From Nothophaeocryptopus gaeumannii (taxonomy: Eukaryota > Ascomycota > Dothideomycetes > Mycosphaerellales > Mycosphaerellaceae), in assembly GCA_031771865.1 (NCBI GenBank), contig JASISA010000009.1, positions 744,001 through 808,000 of the forward strand: a stretch of 64,000 bases of DNA, in the 5' to 3' direction. The position numbers and the translations under genes are program-made. Positions within the stretch are counted from its first letter, which is position 1; every line of letters begins with the position of its first letter. Below are positions 55,542 through 64,000 of the stretch, piece by piece. The notes under the pieces were generated by a model that saw only the letters and a list, made by a program, of their open reading frames with translations, was not told the DNA's origin and made no database searches.

Positions 55542-56929
55542 GATGGCGGTATGAGGTGTGCGATGAGAGAGGTGATGCGGTTTCTACGGTTTAGCGGATA
55601 AAGAGTGTGTTCATCAAATTGAGGCTCGTCAGCCACGTCGCCAATGGCAGCCTGTCGTGCTTGTGAGGAGGGGAGAGGGTGGTGGTATATGCGTGGCCTG
55701 TCGTCGTGGTAGGTGTAGGACAACCAGAGATTTTCGGGAGCTCAGTCGGATATGGCTTTGGTTTAGTGTTTCGAGTCCTGGGCTTCAACCGCAGGAATTG
55801 GGATGCAGCGATAAGCAGTACACGCCCTCTCCGGTACTGTCCGCTCGCTCAACCTGGAATCGCGCACTGGTGAGCTGCAGGCTGAGAGTGTGAGAGGATG
55901 CGGGTGGAACGTTGAGATGGATGGGTGTCGAGTTGTGAGGGCGGCGATTGAGCTTTCCCCACAGACAAACAACGGGTGGGAAAGAGAAAGTCAACGGTAC
56001 GCACGGAGTCAAGCGAGCCTGCTCTCCGCGCGATGCTGCAGCGCACCTTGTCGTCACCCAGCTGGTCCCTGAATTTGGCGTCGGTTGGGCGGTGCGGCTT
56101 GCGAGACTTCGAGACGTGTGGGATGGATCAATGGGTGAGGCGAGACATAGATGTGATCAAAGGTGGGCAGTTGCACATGTTTCAATCAGGCAGCCACATT
56201 TCGCTCCCTATCTGAACAGCTGGCGAACCATCAATCGCAAGCAGCGGATGACCCAAACATCGAGTGCGGACTTTAGAGCGAAATGTGCTGCATGCAAGTT
56301 GACGCCGCGTGCCCGACAGTGTTTGGCGCTAGGCCTTCCCACCAGCCGCAGGAGGACCAGATCCCTGCGTGCTGTGAGCTCAACCGTCACCGCCCGCTGC
56401 ATGTCCTGTGGTCCACGAGCTTAATCGTCTCAATGCATACAGATACAGAGTTTGGTATGAGCCGCCAGAACCCATTGCTCTTCTCATCCCAGCTTCTTCA
56501 CTTCCACTCGCCATTACTTCCACCTCTCTCCCGACCTCAATCCTCGACCTGCTCGCGGCATACGTACATTGATCGTACGAGCCACAGCACACGCCATCGC
56601 CGCGGGAGTGAAATTCTGCCGTGTCTGAGCTTTTCCGCACTACCCAAGCTCCAACAAATAGCTGTCGGATGAAGTTTCAGGCATCTCAGAGACAGTAAAC
56701 GAGAACGACAACGACAGTGAGTGCGCCAGCGAGCTCCCACGCCCACCCTCTTCCCTGTTTCAGCGGCAACGACGACAACGCAGGAAACGTCGCCCGAGCG
56801 TGATCCGTGATCTGGCGGCAGCCACTTTCAGTCGCTCCACACACTTTCCCGCGCGTAGCCATTGACGTTTTTCGAGCACACGACCTTTGCTCGAGCGAGA
56901 ATGCGCCCAGCTGCTCCAACACCATCAAC
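55542..56929. promoter_or_regulatory. Bidirectional promoter of FAS2 and FAS1
   Basis: 1.39 kb between the divergent start codons. No other gene is supported. Matched expression of the two subunits from this region is expected for a fixed-stoichiometry complex. I could not pick out a specific regulatory element with confidence. Confidence 0.6.
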
Positions 56930-59900
56930 ATGAGCACTCCAACGCAAGAACTGACTCCGAGCAACGTACAGTTCGAGCAGCCTGAATCACCCACCACCCA
57001 GACTTCCTCCGCCAGGCGACGCTCAGGCATGTACGGCTCCGGATCACAGACCGGCGTGAGCACGCCGCGATCTCAAGCAGTCTCGAGACCTCTCACCCTC
57101 AACCACGGCACACTCGATTACACCTTTTTAATACCGACTGCACTTCATTTCAACGCAACACAGCTCAAGGACGCCTTCCTCCATACACTTCCGGAGGCGA
57201 CTGAAGAGCTTGCGCAAGATGACGAGCCATCATCCGTCACTGAGCTTGTAGCTCGCTACATTGGATTTGTGGCCAAGGAAGTCGACGAGGGCGAAGACCC
57301 GGAACTCTTCACTGAGGTTCTGAAGCTCGTCCTGACCGAGTTTGAGCGTACATTCCTTCGCGGCAACGAAGTTCACGCCATCGCTGCAAGCTTGCCCGGT
57401 ATTGTGGAGAAGAAGCTCGCCACCGTGCAGTGCTACTACGCCGCACGTGCTGCTGTAAAACGACCCATCAGAGCGCACGAGTCTGCGTTATTGCGGGAAG
57501 CCTCAGACGAGAACGCCTACATTTACGCCGTCTTCGGCGGCCAGGGCAATATCGAGGAATACTTTGACGAGCTCCGCGAGATTTACAACACCTACCCATC
57601 CCTGGTACGGGACTTCCTAAATGTCGCCGCGCAACACCTGCTTTTCCTCTCCCGCGACTCTCGCGCCGTGAAGAGCTATCCCAAGGGGCTTGATATTCTG
57701 CGATGGCTCGACAACCGGGACACCCAGCCAGACACCGAGTACTTGGTATCTGCGCCTGTCAGCTTCCCGCTCATTGGACTTACACAACTTGCCCACTACG
57801 TGGTGACATGTAGGGTCCTCGGCACACATCCTGGACATGTGAGAGATCGCATGTCTGGATCCACTGGACATTCGCAGGGTGTCGTGACAGCCGCTGCTAT
57901 TGCAGCATCCTCAAACTGGGAGACCCTCGACAAGCAGGCCCGCAATGCCCTTACGATCCTCTTCTGGATCGGAGCACGAAGCCAGCAAGCTTACCCGAAA
58001 ACATCCCTGGCACCCAATGTGCTTCAGGACTCGATCGACGCTGGCGAGGGCTCGCCTACTCCCATGCTCACAGTCCGTGACTTGCCACGCGAGACCGTGG
58101 ACAGACTCATCAAGCAGAGCAACGAGCATCTGCCACAAGATCGCCAGATTGGCATCTCACTCATCAACAGCGCGCGGAATTTCGTTGTCACTGGACCACC
58201 TATGTCCTTGTACGGTCTTAATCTCCAGCTGCGCAAGATCAAGGCGCCCACTGGTCTCGATCAGACTCGTATCCCTTTCACAGAGCGTAAAGTGCGCTTC
58301 ACGAATCGCTTCCTTCCAATCACCGCTCCTTTCCACAGTCCATACCTCGTCGAGGCTATCAAGCATCTCGAGTCGGACCTGTCTGAGATCAAGATCCCAG
58401 CCTCTGAGCTCGGCATCCCGGTATATGATACTCTCACTGGTGTTGACTTGAGAGAAGAGAAGGAAGGTCAGGATATCACTCCAGCTCTTGTCAAGATAAT
58501 CTGCCAGGATCAGGTGCATTGGGAGAAGGCGACGGTAATGCCGAATGCCACCCACGTCCTCGACTTCGGTCCGGGTGGCATTTCTGGTCTTGGTGTTCTC
58601 ACCAACCGAAACAAGGATGGCACTGGAGTCCGTGTTATTCTCGCGGGCACCATGGATGGCACCAATACCGAAGTTGGATACAAGCCTGAAATCTTCGATC
58701 GCGACTCCGAGCACGCTGTCAAGTACGCAGTGGACTGGGTGAAGGAGTTTGGACCTAAGCTCGTGCGCACTTCCGCCGGCCAGACTTTCGTGGACACCAA
58801 GATGAGCAGAATGCTCGGCCTTCCGCCTGTTATGGTTGCGGGCATGACACCTTGCACAGTGCCTTGGGACTTCGTTGCGGCGACAATGGATGCAGGTTAC
58901 GAGATTGAGCTTGCCGGTGGTGGATACTACAACGACAAGAGCATGACCGAGGCAATCGCCAAAATCGAGAAAGTCATCCCTGCTGGACGTGGTATTACCA
59001 TAAACCTGATTTACGTCAACCCGCGGGCTATGGGCTGGCAAATTCCAATGATTGGCAGACTGCGTGCTGAAGGAGTTCCTATCGAGGGTCTGACCATCGG
59101 TGCTGGTGTGCCTTCGATCGAAGTCGCAAACGAGTACATCCAAACTCTTGGCATCAAGCACATTGGGTTCAAGCCCGGTTCGATGGAGGCGATTCAGCAA
59201 TGTATCAACATCGCCAAGGCCAACCCAGGCTTCCCAGTCATGATGCAGTGGACTGGCGGTCGTGGTGGTGGCCACCACTCTTTCGAAGACTTCCACCAGC
59301 CAATTCTCCAAATGTACAGCCGAATCCGAAGGTGCGACAATCTTGTTCTGCTTGCTGGATCCGGCTTCGGTGGCGCTGAGGATACCTACCCATATCTCAC
59401 TGGGGAGTGGGCAAAGGGCTTTGGATATCCCCCCATGCCATTCGATGGTGTTCTCTTTGGTAGCCGTGTCATGGTCGCAAAGGAGGTTTACACCTCGAAG
59501 ATGGCCAAGCAAGCCATTGTCGATGCACCAGGTCTTGAAGACTCTGACTGGGAGAAGACGTACAAGGGCCCGGCTGGTGGTGTCATCACCGTGCGCTCCG
59601 AGATGGGCGAGCCAATCCACAAATTGGCAACCCGAGGCGTCATGTTCTGGGCGGAGATGGATCAAAAGATCTTCAGCCTGGACAAAGCCAAGAGGGTACC
59701 AGAGCTGAAGAAGCAGCGCGAGTACATCATCCAGAAGCTCAATGATGACTTCCAGAAGCCTTGGTTCGGCCGCAACAAAGCCGGCGAGTGCGTTGATTTG
59801 GAGGATATGACTTACGGCGAGGTCCTTCGCCGCATGGTCGAGCTCATGTACGTCTCGCACCAGAAGCGCTGGATCGACAAGTCACTCGCACGCCTGACTG

Positions 59901-62900
59901 GTGACTTCATTCGCCGCATCGAGGAGCGCTTTGCTCCAGCCGATGGTGCTGGTTCTTTGATTCAAAACTACAGCGAGCTCGACGATCCATTTGGCACCGT
60001 CAAGAAAGTCTTGGAGTCTTACCCAGAAGCTGACATCCAGCTCATCAACGCACAGGATTGCCAGCACTTCCTGCTTCTTTGCCAACGTCGTGGTCAAAAG
60101 CCAGTGCCCTTTGTTCCTTGCTTGGACGATACTTTCGAGTTCTTCTTCAAGAAGGACTCGCTTTGGCAATCCGAGGATTTGGATGCGGTCGTCGACCAAG
60201 ACGTCGGGCGTGTTTGTATCCTGCAAGGTCCAATGGCTGCCAAGTATTCGAAGGTCGTCGATGAGCCGATCAAAGACATCCTTGACGGCGTTCACCAAGG
60301 CCATATCAAATACCTAACCCGCGATCTGTATGGCGACAACACTGCCAAGATTCCCCAGGTTGAATACTTTGGCGGCAAGTTGATCGAGGCCAGCGACGAG
60401 ATCAACTTTGAGGGATTGACTACCAACGAAACTGAGCACAAGATTCTGTACCGCTTGTCTGCGGTCTCCGGGACTCCGCTGCCACCAATCGAGAACTGGA
60501 TGCAGCTCCTGGCCGGCAAGGCTCTCACTTGGCGTCATGCGTTCTTCACCGCAGACGTCTTTGTTCAAGGTCAGCGATATCAGACCAACCCAATGCGCCG
60601 CATATTTGCGCCAGCACCCGGCATGGTCATTGAAATCAGCTCCCCTAGGGATCCTAAACGGACGGTCATCACCATCAAGGAACCATCTGCTGGAGGTCAG
60701 TACATCCCAACAGTCGAGGTTGGAAGTGACACGAGTGGCGATATCGTAGTCAATCTGATTGAGGATCGCACTGCGACCGGAAAACCAGTTGCTCTCCCAC
60801 TGCGTTTCCGCTATCATCCTGAGACTGGCTACGCCCCGATTCGCGAGGTCATGGATGCACGCAACGACCGGATCAAGGAGTTCTACTATCGTATCTGGTT
60901 TGGTGACGAGGCTTGTCCCTTCGACACTCCAGTCACCTCCCGCTTCGATGGAGGCCGAGCAACAGTTACCAGCGAGGCGATCAACGACTTTGTGCATGCC
61001 GTTGGTAACACTGGAGAGGCTTTCGTCGACCGTCCAGGCAAAGAAGTCTTTGCACCCATGGACTTCGCCATTGTCGTTGGCTGGAAAGCCATCACGAAGC
61101 CTATCTTCCCACGCAAGATTGATGGCGACCTCCTGAAGCTTGTCCACTTGTCCAACGGCTTCCGCATGCTCCCTGGCGCCTCCCCGCTCAAGAAGGGCGA
61201 TGTGCTCGACACCACCGCTGAAGTTAACGCCGTCATCAACCAGGACTCTGGTAAGATGGTGGAAGTCTGCGGCACAATCACCCGCGACGGAGAGCCTATC
61301 ATGGAAGTGACCAGCCAGTTCCTCTACCGCGGCGCCTACACCGACTTCGAGAACACATTCCAGCGCAAGGTCGAGACCCCAATGCAAGTGCACCTTGGCT
61401 CGACGAAGGATGTCGCTGTGTTGCAGTCCAAGGAATGGTTCAAGCTCGAGAGCCCAGACGTCGATCTCCTCAACCAGACGTTAGTATTCAAGCTCCAAAG
61501 CTTGGTACGGTACAAGAACAAGACTGTGTTCTCTTCAGTCGAGACCGTTGGTACTGTGGAACTGGAGCTGCCCACCAAGGAGATTATCAAAATTGCGTCA
61601 GTCGAATACGAAGCTGGAACATCGTATGGCAATCCAGTGCTTGACTACCTGACTCGCAATGGCTCTGCGCTGGACCAGCCTGTCAACTTTGAGAACCCCA
61701 TTCCCCTCAGCGGCAAGACCCCTCTTGTCCTCAAGGCCCCATCTTCCAACGAGACTTACGCCCGCGTTTCTGGCGACTACAACCCCATTCACGTGTCTCG
61801 CGTGTTCTCTCAGTATGCTGGCCTTCCTGGCACCATCACCCATGGAATGTACTCAAGTGCCGCTGTACGATCCCTTGTGGAGACATGGGCAGCTGAGAAC
61901 AACGTCGGCCGCGTCCGCAGCTTCCACGCGTCGTTGGTCGGTATGGTCCTTCCTGACGACACGATCGAAGTCAAGCTGCAGCACGTCGGCATGGTTGCTG
62001 GTCGCAAGATCATCAAGATCGAGGCACAGAAGGCCGAGACCGAGGATAAGGTACTTCTTGCTGAAGCCGAAGTCGAACAGCCAGTATCATCCTACGTCTT
62101 CACTGGCCAAGGTTCACAAGAACAAGGTATGGGAATGGAGTTGTACAACTCCAGCCCAGTAGCAAAGGAGGTGTGGGACCGTGCCGACAAGCACTTTATG
62201 GACAACTACGGCTTCGCGATCACCAACATCGTCAAGAACAACCCGAAGGAGCTCACCATTTACTTCGGTGGTGCACGCGGAAAGGCCATCCGCAAGAACT
62301 ACATGGACATGACCTTCGAGACTGTTGCCTCGGATGGCAGCATTAAGTCTGAGAAGATTTTCAAAGAGATCACAGAGGAGACCGCTTCCTACACCTACAA
62401 GTCACCAACCGGACTGCTCTCGGCCACGCAGTTCACTCAACCTGCATTGACGCTTATGGAGAAGGCCTCGTTCGAGGACATGCTTGCCAAGGGTCTTGTA
62501 CAGCGAGACAGCAGCTTCGCTGGTCACTCGCTTGGAGAGTATAGTGCTCTCGCGGCCTTGGCGGAGGTCATGCCGATCGAGTCTTTGGTCTCTGTCGTGT
62601 TCTACCGCGGCTTGACTATGCAAGTCGCTGTAGAGCGTGACGAGGCTGGCCGCTCCAACTACTCCATGTGCGCCGTCAATCCATCGCGTATCAGCAAGAC
62701 ATTTAACGAGCAAGCTTTGCAATACGTTGTTGAGAATATTTCTGAGACCACTGGCTGGCTGCTGGAGATTGTCAACCTGAATGTCCACAACCAGCAGTAT
62801 GTCTGCGCTGGTGACCTCCGCGCTCTCGACACCCTGACCAACGTCACCAACTACCTCAAGGCGCAAAAGATTGACATCCAGTCACTGATGCAGAAGATGA

Positions 62901-63313
62901 GCCTCGAGGATGTTAAGGCTCACCTCACCGACATCATCAAGGAGTGTGCTAAGCAGACTGACGCCAAGCCCAAGCCTATTGAGCTGCAGCGTGGCTTCGC
63001 TACTATTCCTCTCCGCGGCATCGATGTTCCTTTCCACTCCACCTTCTTGCGCTCTGGTGTCAAGCCATTCAGGTCCTTCCTGCTCAAGAAGATCAACAAG
63101 ACCTCCATCGACCCAAGCAAGCTCGTTGGCAAATACATCCCGAACGTCACTGCCAAGCCATTCGACTTGACCAAAGAGTACTTCGAGGATGTCTACCGCC
63201 TCACCAAGTCGCCACGCATTGGCAACATCTTGGAGAACTGGGAGAAGTACGAGTCTGACGAGCCAAATCTGCAACGTCCTCGTGCCGGAAGTATGGCTGT
63301 GTCTCATGCATAG
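56930..63313 (+). CDS. FAS1: Fatty acid synthase beta subunit
   Basis: Beta chain of the fungal fatty acid synthase. The ATG at 56930 (MSTPTQELT) is preferred over the open frame upstream; the product has 2127 residues with no intron. Order: acetyl transferase with active Ser in GHSQGVV, enoyl reductase with MTPCTVPWDFVAATMDAG and the FMN-binding GGRGGGHHS region, dehydratase hot-dog domains with ISGDYNPIH-like sequence (SGDYNPIHVSRVF), and malonyl/palmitoyl transferase with FTGQGSQEQGMGM and active Ser in GHSLGEYSAL. The C-terminus ends soon after an ILENWEKYES segment. The length is normal. The variable Ser/Thr-rich first 55 residues are typical of the N-terminus. Several long antisense open frames inside it are chance effects of codon bias. 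Confidence 0.96.
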   Translation: MSTPTQELTPSNVQFEQPESPTTQTSSARRRSGMYGSGSQTGVSTPRSQAVSRPLTLNHGTLDYTFLIPTALHFNATQLKDAFLHTLPEATEELAQDDEPSSVTELVARYIGFVAKEVDEGEDPELFTEVLKLVLTEFERTFLRGNEVHAIAASLPGIVEKKLATVQCYYAARAAVKRPIRAHESALLREASDENAYIYAVFGGQGNIEEYFDELREIYNTYPSLVRDFLNVAAQHLLFLSRDSRAVKSYPKGLDILRWLDNRDTQPDTEYLVSAPVSFPLIGLTQLAHYVVTCRVLGTHPGHVRDRMSGSTGHSQGVVTAAAIAASSNWETLDKQARNALTILFWIGARSQQAYPKTSLAPNVLQDSIDAGEGSPTPMLTVRDLPRETVDRLIKQSNEHLPQDRQIGISLINSARNFVVTGPPMSLYGLNLQLRKIKAPTGLDQTRIPFTERKVRFTNRFLPITAPFHSPYLVEAIKHLESDLSEIKIPASELGIPVYDTLTGVDLREEKEGQDITPALVKIICQDQVHWEKATVMPNATHVLDFGPGGISGLGVLTNRNKDGTGVRVILAGTMDGTNTEVGYKPEIFDRDSEHAVKYAVDWVKEFGPKLVRTSAGQTFVDTKMSRMLGLPPVMVAGMTPCTVPWDFVAATMDAGYEIELAGGGYYNDKSMTEAIAKIEKVIPAGRGITINLIYVNPRAMGWQIPMIGRLRAEGVPIEGLTIGAGVPSIEVANEYIQTLGIKHIGFKPGSMEAIQQCINIAKANPGFPVMMQWTGGRGGGHHSFEDFHQPILQMYSRIRRCDNLVLLAGSGFGGAEDTYPYLTGEWAKGFGYPPMPFDGVLFGSRVMVAKEVYTSKMAKQAIVDAPGLEDSDWEKTYKGPAGGVITVRSEMGEPIHKLATRGVMFWAEMDQKIFSLDKAKRVPELKKQREYIIQKLNDDFQKPWFGRNKAGECVDLEDMTYGEVLRRMVELMYVSHQKRWIDKSLARLTGDFIRRIEERFAPADGAGSLIQNYSELDDPFGTVKKVLESYPEADIQLINAQDCQHFLLLCQRRGQKPVPFVPCLDDTFEFFFKKDSLWQSEDLDAVVDQDVGRVCILQGPMAAKYSKVVDEPIKDILDGVHQGHIKYLTRDLYGDNTAKIPQVEYFGGKLIEASDEINFEGLTTNETEHKILYRLSAVSGTPLPPIENWMQLLAGKALTWRHAFFTADVFVQGQRYQTNPMRRIFAPAPGMVIEISSPRDPKRTVITIKEPSAGGQYIPTVEVGSDTSGDIVVNLIEDRTATGKPVALPLRFRYHPETGYAPIREVMDARNDRIKEFYYRIWFGDEACPFDTPVTSRFDGGRATVTSEAINDFVHAVGNTGEAFVDRPGKEVFAPMDFAIVVGWKAITKPIFPRKIDGDLLKLVHLSNGFRMLPGASPLKKGDVLDTTAEVNAVINQDSGKMVEVCGTITRDGEPIMEVTSQFLYRGAYTDFENTFQRKVETPMQVHLGSTKDVAVLQSKEWFKLESPDVDLLNQTLVFKLQSLVRYKNKTVFSSVETVGTVELELPTKEIIKIASVEYEAGTSYGNPVLDYLTRNGSALDQPVNFENPIPLSGKTPLVLKAPSSNETYARVSGDYNPIHVSRVFSQYAGLPGTITHGMYSSAAVRSLVETWAAENNVGRVRSFHASLVGMVLPDDTIEVKLQHVGMVAGRKIIKIEAQKAETEDKVLLAEAEVEQPVSSYVFTGQGSQEQGMGMELYNSSPVAKEVWDRADKHFMDNYGFAITNIVKNNPKELTIYFGGARGKAIRKNYMDMTFETVASDGSIKSEKIFKEITEETASYTYKSPTGLLSATQFTQPALTLMEKASFEDMLAKGLVQRDSSFAGHSLGEYSALAALAEVMPIESLVSVVFYRGLTMQVAVERDEAGRSNYSMCAVNPSRISKTFNEQALQYVVENISETTGWLLEIVNLNVHNQQYVCAGDLRALDTLTNVTNYLKAQKIDIQSLMQKMSLEDVKAHLTDIIKECAKQTDAKPKPIELQRGFATIPLRGIDVPFHSTFLRSGVKPFRSFLLKKINKTSIDPSKLVGKYIPNVTAKPFDLTKEYFEDVYRLTKSPRIGNILENWEKYESDEPNLQRPRAGSMAVSHA

Positions 63314-63639
63314 ATGTCGAGTTTTGGAGTTTCGTTGTCGAGCATGGCGTTTGGGTGGGAATACTCTGTGAGCAATTATCTGGCGTGTACAAAGTGTGCA
63401 TAAATTTTCGAGTGTTGTCTGCAATGGGCGAATTTGCTCACGACATGAGTGTCGTTAGATGAGAAGTTGCAGCCGGAAAGGCTATATAGAATTCTGTATC
63501 AGTTGTGAATCATCTTCAGCATGTGCATTGACCTGTTGCGGTTACGGTGTTCTGCTTGTTAAATGAACAGCTTCGTGGGAAAAGGGGGAAAGAGGTAAAG
63601 AAAAAATTGGCGATGAAGTCTGTCCGTCAGGAGACCGGC
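63314..63639. other. Intergenic between convergent genes
   Basis: A 326-bp spacer between the FAS1 stop and the stop of the minus-strand gene at the right edge. No feature seen. Confidence 0.35.
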
Positions 63640-64000
63640 TTATCCTCGTGAAATGTCCAAATCCAACGCCACCATCCAGGCCATCTCAACATGCTCGTTC
63701 TTTTCACATCGACCCTGCAAGACCCGCGGCTCTTCTCGTCTCGAACCGTACGAGAGCGCATGTTTTCGCACGGTCGTTTCCAGACTCTGACGGTTGCGAG
63801 CGGAACATAAAATCATGCCACTCGGTCCGGTCCACGAGGTTGATGGCATTGGGAGAATAAGATTGGCTGGTGATACGATGTTCCTGGTCTGATGAAGGGT
63901 CCTGCTTCTTTGGACCTGTCAAGCTTTGAGTGAACTGACTCGGCCTGTCGGAGACAGGGCTGGACCTCACCTTGTTCTCGCTCGATGTCCACTTGGCGAA
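63640..64000 (-). CDS. 3' end of an unrecognised gene (partial, two exons)
   Basis: A minus-strand frame enters from the right edge (64000-63971). It meets a GTGAGG donor at 63970, and a 55-nt intron ends in CTTGACAG at 63916. The last exon, 63915-63640, is open to a TAA and encodes 91 residues, ending EMAWMVALDLDISRG. The exon is basic with many Arg and Ser and shows no domain I recognise. Evidence is the continuous frame on both sides of a good splice pair. It is convergent with FAS1. Confidence 0.5.

Noticed and set aside
58157..59860. 567-codon open frame antisense to FAS1
   Set aside because: It mirrors the codon bias of FAS1, has no domain and lies wholly inside a certain coding region.
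1..64000. CRISPR arrays, tRNA or rRNA genes
   Set aside because: None seen; the organism is a fungus and the only regular arrays are the short tandem repeats listed.

Overview
The window is nuclear DNA of a filamentous ascomycete (Pezizomycotina), most likely a dothideomycete. The evidence is mostly short introns (about 47-69 nt) with GT..AG ends and CTAAC/CTGAC-like branch sites, head-to-head FAS1/FAS2 genes, and families typical of filamentous fungi: HET, UstYa/DUF3328, fungal_trans zinc-finger factors, fungal F-box and kinase-like proteins. No tRNA, rRNA, CRISPR array or intact transposon was seen.

Layout. 1-9.6 kb: the tail of an unknown gene, a C2H2/fungal_trans transcription factor, a GH78 alpha-L-rhamnosidase, a broken HET gene and an MFS sugar transporter; regulator, enzyme and transporter could form a rhamnoside-use group. 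9.9-10.9 kb: a Rab-type GTPase. 11-23 kb: a gene-poor accessory stretch. Its highlight is a divergent pair: a UstYa-like (DUF3328) oxidase gene and a small secreted precursor with three 27-residue repeats, each carrying a Lys-Arg site. This is the architecture of fungal dikaritin-type RiPP loci. The shared promoter holds four 35-bp tandem repeats. Further along lie an F-box fragment, an OTT_1508-like deaminase gene with an in-frame stop, and a kinase-like gene with an in-frame stop.

23-34 kb: housekeeping genes (RNPS1-like SR protein, 3-ketoacyl-CoA thiolase, DUF3245 protein, succinyl-CoA ligase beta), a C2H2 protein, a carotenoid oxygenase and a broken F-box gene. 34.8-49.5 kb: AP-2 alpha adaptin, an FAD monooxygenase, a conserved hypothetical protein, a decayed acetoacetate-decarboxylase-like gene, a Gfo/Idh/MocA dehydrogenase, a metallothionein-like Cys-rich protein and a Brl1/Brr6-type nuclear envelope protein. 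49.9-63.3 kb: fatty acid synthase alpha and beta subunits, transcribed away from a shared 1.4-kb promoter. The right edge cuts an unrecognised gene.

Several accessory genes (HET, two F-box, kinase-like, OTT_1508-like, decarboxylase-like) are broken by stops or frame changes while neighbouring core genes are intact. This suggests ongoing decay of the accessory complement, though assembly errors cannot be excluded by eye. Exon coordinates were inferred by hand from splice signals and protein continuity.
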